Part shown: one piece after another, positions 7,155 through 8,657 of the stretch
Layout: the number at the start of each line of letters is the position of its first letter
Numbering within the stretch: position 1 is the first letter of the stretch
Origin: Oscillospiraceae bacterium
Lineage (GTDB): Bacteria > Bacillota > Clostridia > Oscillospirales > Ruminococcaceae
NCBI GenBank assembly: GCA_014796735.1
Contig: JAAVIG010000007.1
Coordinates: 1,285 to 9,941 of the forward strand
Length of the DNA stretch: 8,657 bases
Reading direction: 5' to 3'
Notes under the pieces: model-generated
What the model was told of the DNA's origin: nothing
The model's database searches: none
What the model saw: the letters and a program-made list of their open reading frames with translations, nothing else
Translations under genes and position numbers: made by a program

Positions 7155-7493
7155 ATGAGCTTATACGTTCAGCAAGGCAACACACATTATTTTCGTATCA
7201 TTCCCACGCTCAACGGCGAGGAATACATTCTGTCCGAAAATGACCGGGTTATCTTTACCGTACGCCGTACCGCAAGGGACGATCCCGTTATCCGAAAAGT
7301 GCTTACCCGCGAAGATTATGCGGACGATGAGCTTATCCTTAAGCTTGACGCAAAGGAAACGGAGCTTACCACAGGCGACTATAAATACGACTGCTCAATA
7401 GAAATGTCGGACGGTGAACGGTATACCTTTATCACTCCCGATGATTTTATTGTAAAAGAAACCGTAACGGATTGGGGGAAAAGCAATGAGTAG
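7155..7493 (+). CDS. Small baseplate protein, BppU N-terminal-domain-like
   Basis: It has 112 residues, starting four bases after the hub gene with GAGGTGAG as ribosome binding site. The pattern is strand-rich: 'QGNTHYFRIIPTLNGEEY', then 'DRVIFTVRRTARDD', a polar stretch and 'TTGDYKYDCSIEMSDGERYT', ending in 'DDFIVKETVTDW'. This matches the immunoglobulin-like N-terminal domain of baseplate upper proteins and related small 'phage protein' families in Firmicutes siphophages, where it attaches fibres or receptor-binding proteins to the baseplate. Here the domain stands alone, without the usual helical or fibre C-terminus. The family call is by pattern. Its last eight bases overlap the next gene (ATGAGTAG). 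Confidence 0.7.
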   Translation: MSLYVQQGNTHYFRIIPTLNGEEYILSENDRVIFTVRRTARDDPVIRKVLTREDYADDELILKLDAKETELTTGDYKYDCSIEMSDGERYTFITPDDFIVKETVTDWGKSNE

Positions 7494-7740
7494 TTTCGGC
7501 GGAAATATTCAACCCTTTGATACGCTGAAAGGCGATATTGAAAAGCCGACAGGCGGAGGTACTAAAAGCGAAATCAGCTTTAAAAGCTATAAGGAATTTC
7601 CCAATATAGGAAATGCGGAAAAGCTGTATGTAGCAACGGACGAAAACGCGATTTACCGTTGGGACGATGAGAAAAATGTGTATATTTGTGTCGGTCGGAA
7701 TTACGACAATATATCGGCGATACAGTGTACATTAAATTAA
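7486..7740 (+). CDS. Small tail-fibre-type protein with a single 'tyrosine-tryptophan' beta module
   Basis: It has 84 residues. Residues 1-30 are a flexible Gly/Ser/Lys-rich arm. Residues 32-72 are one copy of a module that is common in phage tail fibres: 'FPNIGNAEKLYVATDENAIY' followed by RWDDEKNVYICVG, usually written FP..G....LY.......Y.W....Y..V. It ends ISAIQCTLN. The module is normally part of long fibres; here it is a separate gene, probably a fibre adaptor or decoration on the baseplate. The start overlaps the preceding gene by eight bases, and the GGGGGAAAAGCA just upstream gives only a modest ribosome binding site, which suggests coupling. I know of no proven function. Confidence 0.7.
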   Translation: MSSFGGNIQPFDTLKGDIEKPTGGGTKSEISFKSYKEFPNIGNAEKLYVATDENAIYRWDDEKNVYICVGRNYDNISAIQCTLN

Positions 7741-7758
7741 AAAGAAAGGAAATAAAAA

Positions 7759-8259
7759 ATGTCAAACACAACCATGAATGTTAAAATTTACCTTGATACC
7801 AAAACAACCGAGCAGTGGGCGGCGGTCACACAAGCAATACCCAAAGGGTATATGTGCGTTGAGCTTGCGGAAAACGCCACTCTGCTTAAGGTTGGCGACG
7901 GCGTGAACACGTTTGCCGATCTGCCTTACACCGGCGCGGTAATAGATGTGGATCAGATCGTCAAGGACGCCGTGGCGAAGGAACTGGAAAAGCTGGGAGC
8001 CGTTTTCGATATTAAGGGGACTGTCGCTTCGGTATCGGAGCTGCCCGCTGAGAACAACGAAAAAGGCGATGTTTACTTGGTCGGCGGTGAAGATGACGAC
8101 GATTTGACGGAATATTACTGGACAGGCAGTAAGTGGGACTTTATGGGTACCGCCGTTAATGTTGACTTGTCGAATTATTATACCAAAGCCGAGGTGGACG
8201 GCTTGCTGGAGGATTGTATCAAAAGCGGGGACACGCTTATTCTTAACTGTACGCTTTAA
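7759..8259 (+). CDS. Tail fibre adaptor with tropism-determinant-like N-terminal domain
   Basis: It has 166 residues and GAAAGGAAA ten bases before its ATG. Residues 7-58 match the short N-terminal domain seen in the major tropism determinant of Bordetella phages and many fibres: VKIYLDTKTTEQW, then AIPKGYMCVEL, then LLKVGDGVNTFADLPY. Residues 83-131 carry a second common fibre module, 'FDIKGTVASVSELPAENNEK' followed by GDVYLV and YYWTGSKWDFMG. Residues 136-150 (LSNYYTKAEVDGLL) are the frequent trimerising segment 'YYTK-x-E-V/I-D'. The chain then stops early with SGDTLILNCTL, where other fibres go on into a receptor-binding tip, so this looks like a stand-alone collar or adaptor that holds the next gene's product. 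It probably sits at the baseplate. The receptor is unknown. Confidence 0.75.
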   Translation: MSNTTMNVKIYLDTKTTEQWAAVTQAIPKGYMCVELAENATLLKVGDGVNTFADLPYTGAVIDVDQIVKDAVAKELEKLGAVFDIKGTVASVSELPAENNEKGDVYLVGGEDDDDLTEYYWTGSKWDFMGTAVNVDLSNYYTKAEVDGLLEDCIKSGDTLILNCTL

Positions 8260-8276
8260 GCTTGTGAGGTGAGTTT

Positions 8277-8657
8277 ATGGCTGAAAAAAAGTTCGATGAT
8301 GTAAAAATCAACGTGGAATTTTCCGAGGATCGGGAGCTGAAGGAGTTGAAATCTGGGGAGGGGCTTTCCGTTTTAATGGGGAAGCTTGCCAAGGCTGTTA
8401 AAGATATTATATCACACCTTTCGGATGGTGTAAAGCATATTTCGGCAGAGGACAGAGAGAATTGGAACAATCATGTAAACCTCAACTTGTTGGACAACGC
8501 TGATTTTAAAATCAATCAGCGAGGGCAGAAGACATATTCAGAACTCAGGGGCACCTATAACGTAGATAGATGGTTGGCTCATGGAAGTGCTGGTGGAAGT
8601 ACGATTACAGTAGTTGATGATGGTATTGAGATAACAATAAATACCAATAAGACATTT
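8277..8657 (+). CDS. Tail fibre / receptor-binding protein, N-terminal part (cut by window edge)
   Basis: The ATG at 8277-8279, with GAGGTGAG eight bases away at most, opens 127 codons that reach the window end without a stop. Residues 1-45 are charged and helical, probably the attachment part. HISAEDRENWNNHVN at about 55-69 is a segment often seen just before fibre shafts ('ht.aeer..Wn'). From about residue 70, LLDNADFKINQRGQ and then YNVDRWLAHG match the N-terminal edge of the 'N-x-D-F-x-I-N-Q-R-G...Y..DRW' carbohydrate-binding-like domain of phage tail fibres. The codon use of the last 140 bases is clearly more AT-rich than the genes before it, as expected of an exchanged receptor-binding tip. 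No chaperone, assembly gene or variable repeat is visible before the window ends. Confidence 0.75.
   Translation, partial: MAEKKFDDVKINVEFSEDRELKELKSGEGLSVLMGKLAKAVKDIISHLSDGVKHISAEDRENWNNHVNLNLLDNADFKINQRGQKTYSELRGTYNVDRWLAHGSAGGSTITVVDDGIEITINTNKTF

Overview
The window looks like part of a transposable (Mu-type) phage or prophage from a Gram-positive, Clostridia-like host. Three things point that way: a MuA/MuB/GemA-type early module, AGGAGG-type ribosome binding sites before nearly every gene, and tail and fibre proteins of the kind common in gut Firmicutes phages. The host is inferred, since no host gene is present. The whole window is tightly packed coding sequence. I see no tRNA, rRNA, CRISPR array or gene-free stretch above 60 bases, and no convincing promoter or terminator.

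Left part (1-2699, minus strand): an early operon that reads leftward. It holds the C-terminal part of a MuA-like transposase, a MuB-like AAA+ target-selection ATPase, a probable tiny zinc-ribbon protein hidden in another frame across the MuB stop codon, an unrecognised coiled-coil protein at about the place Gam holds in Mu, and the start of a GemA/gp16-family protein that runs off the left edge. The genes overlap or nearly touch, so translational coupling is likely.

Right part (2700-8657, plus strand): a late tail operon. In order it holds a tape measure protein without its N-terminus, a small tail-tip protein, a large baseplate-hub/tip protein with a beta-helix-like spike and C-terminal coiled coil, three small baseplate or fibre-adaptor proteins, and the beginning of a tail fibre cut by the right edge. 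I see no baseplate J/W-type protein or lysozyme-bearing spike, so the tail looks more siphovirus-like than that of Mu itself.

The most striking feature is the point near 2685-2705 where the two parts meet. The transposase (minus) and the tape measure protein (plus) are both broken there, head to head, with no intergenic DNA and with each N-terminal half missing. The long plus-strand frame upstream of 2700 is only the antisense of the transposase. This is either a real inversion or deletion in a defective prophage, or a chimeric assembly. The second notable point is the out-of-frame zinc-ribbon ORF at 863-976.
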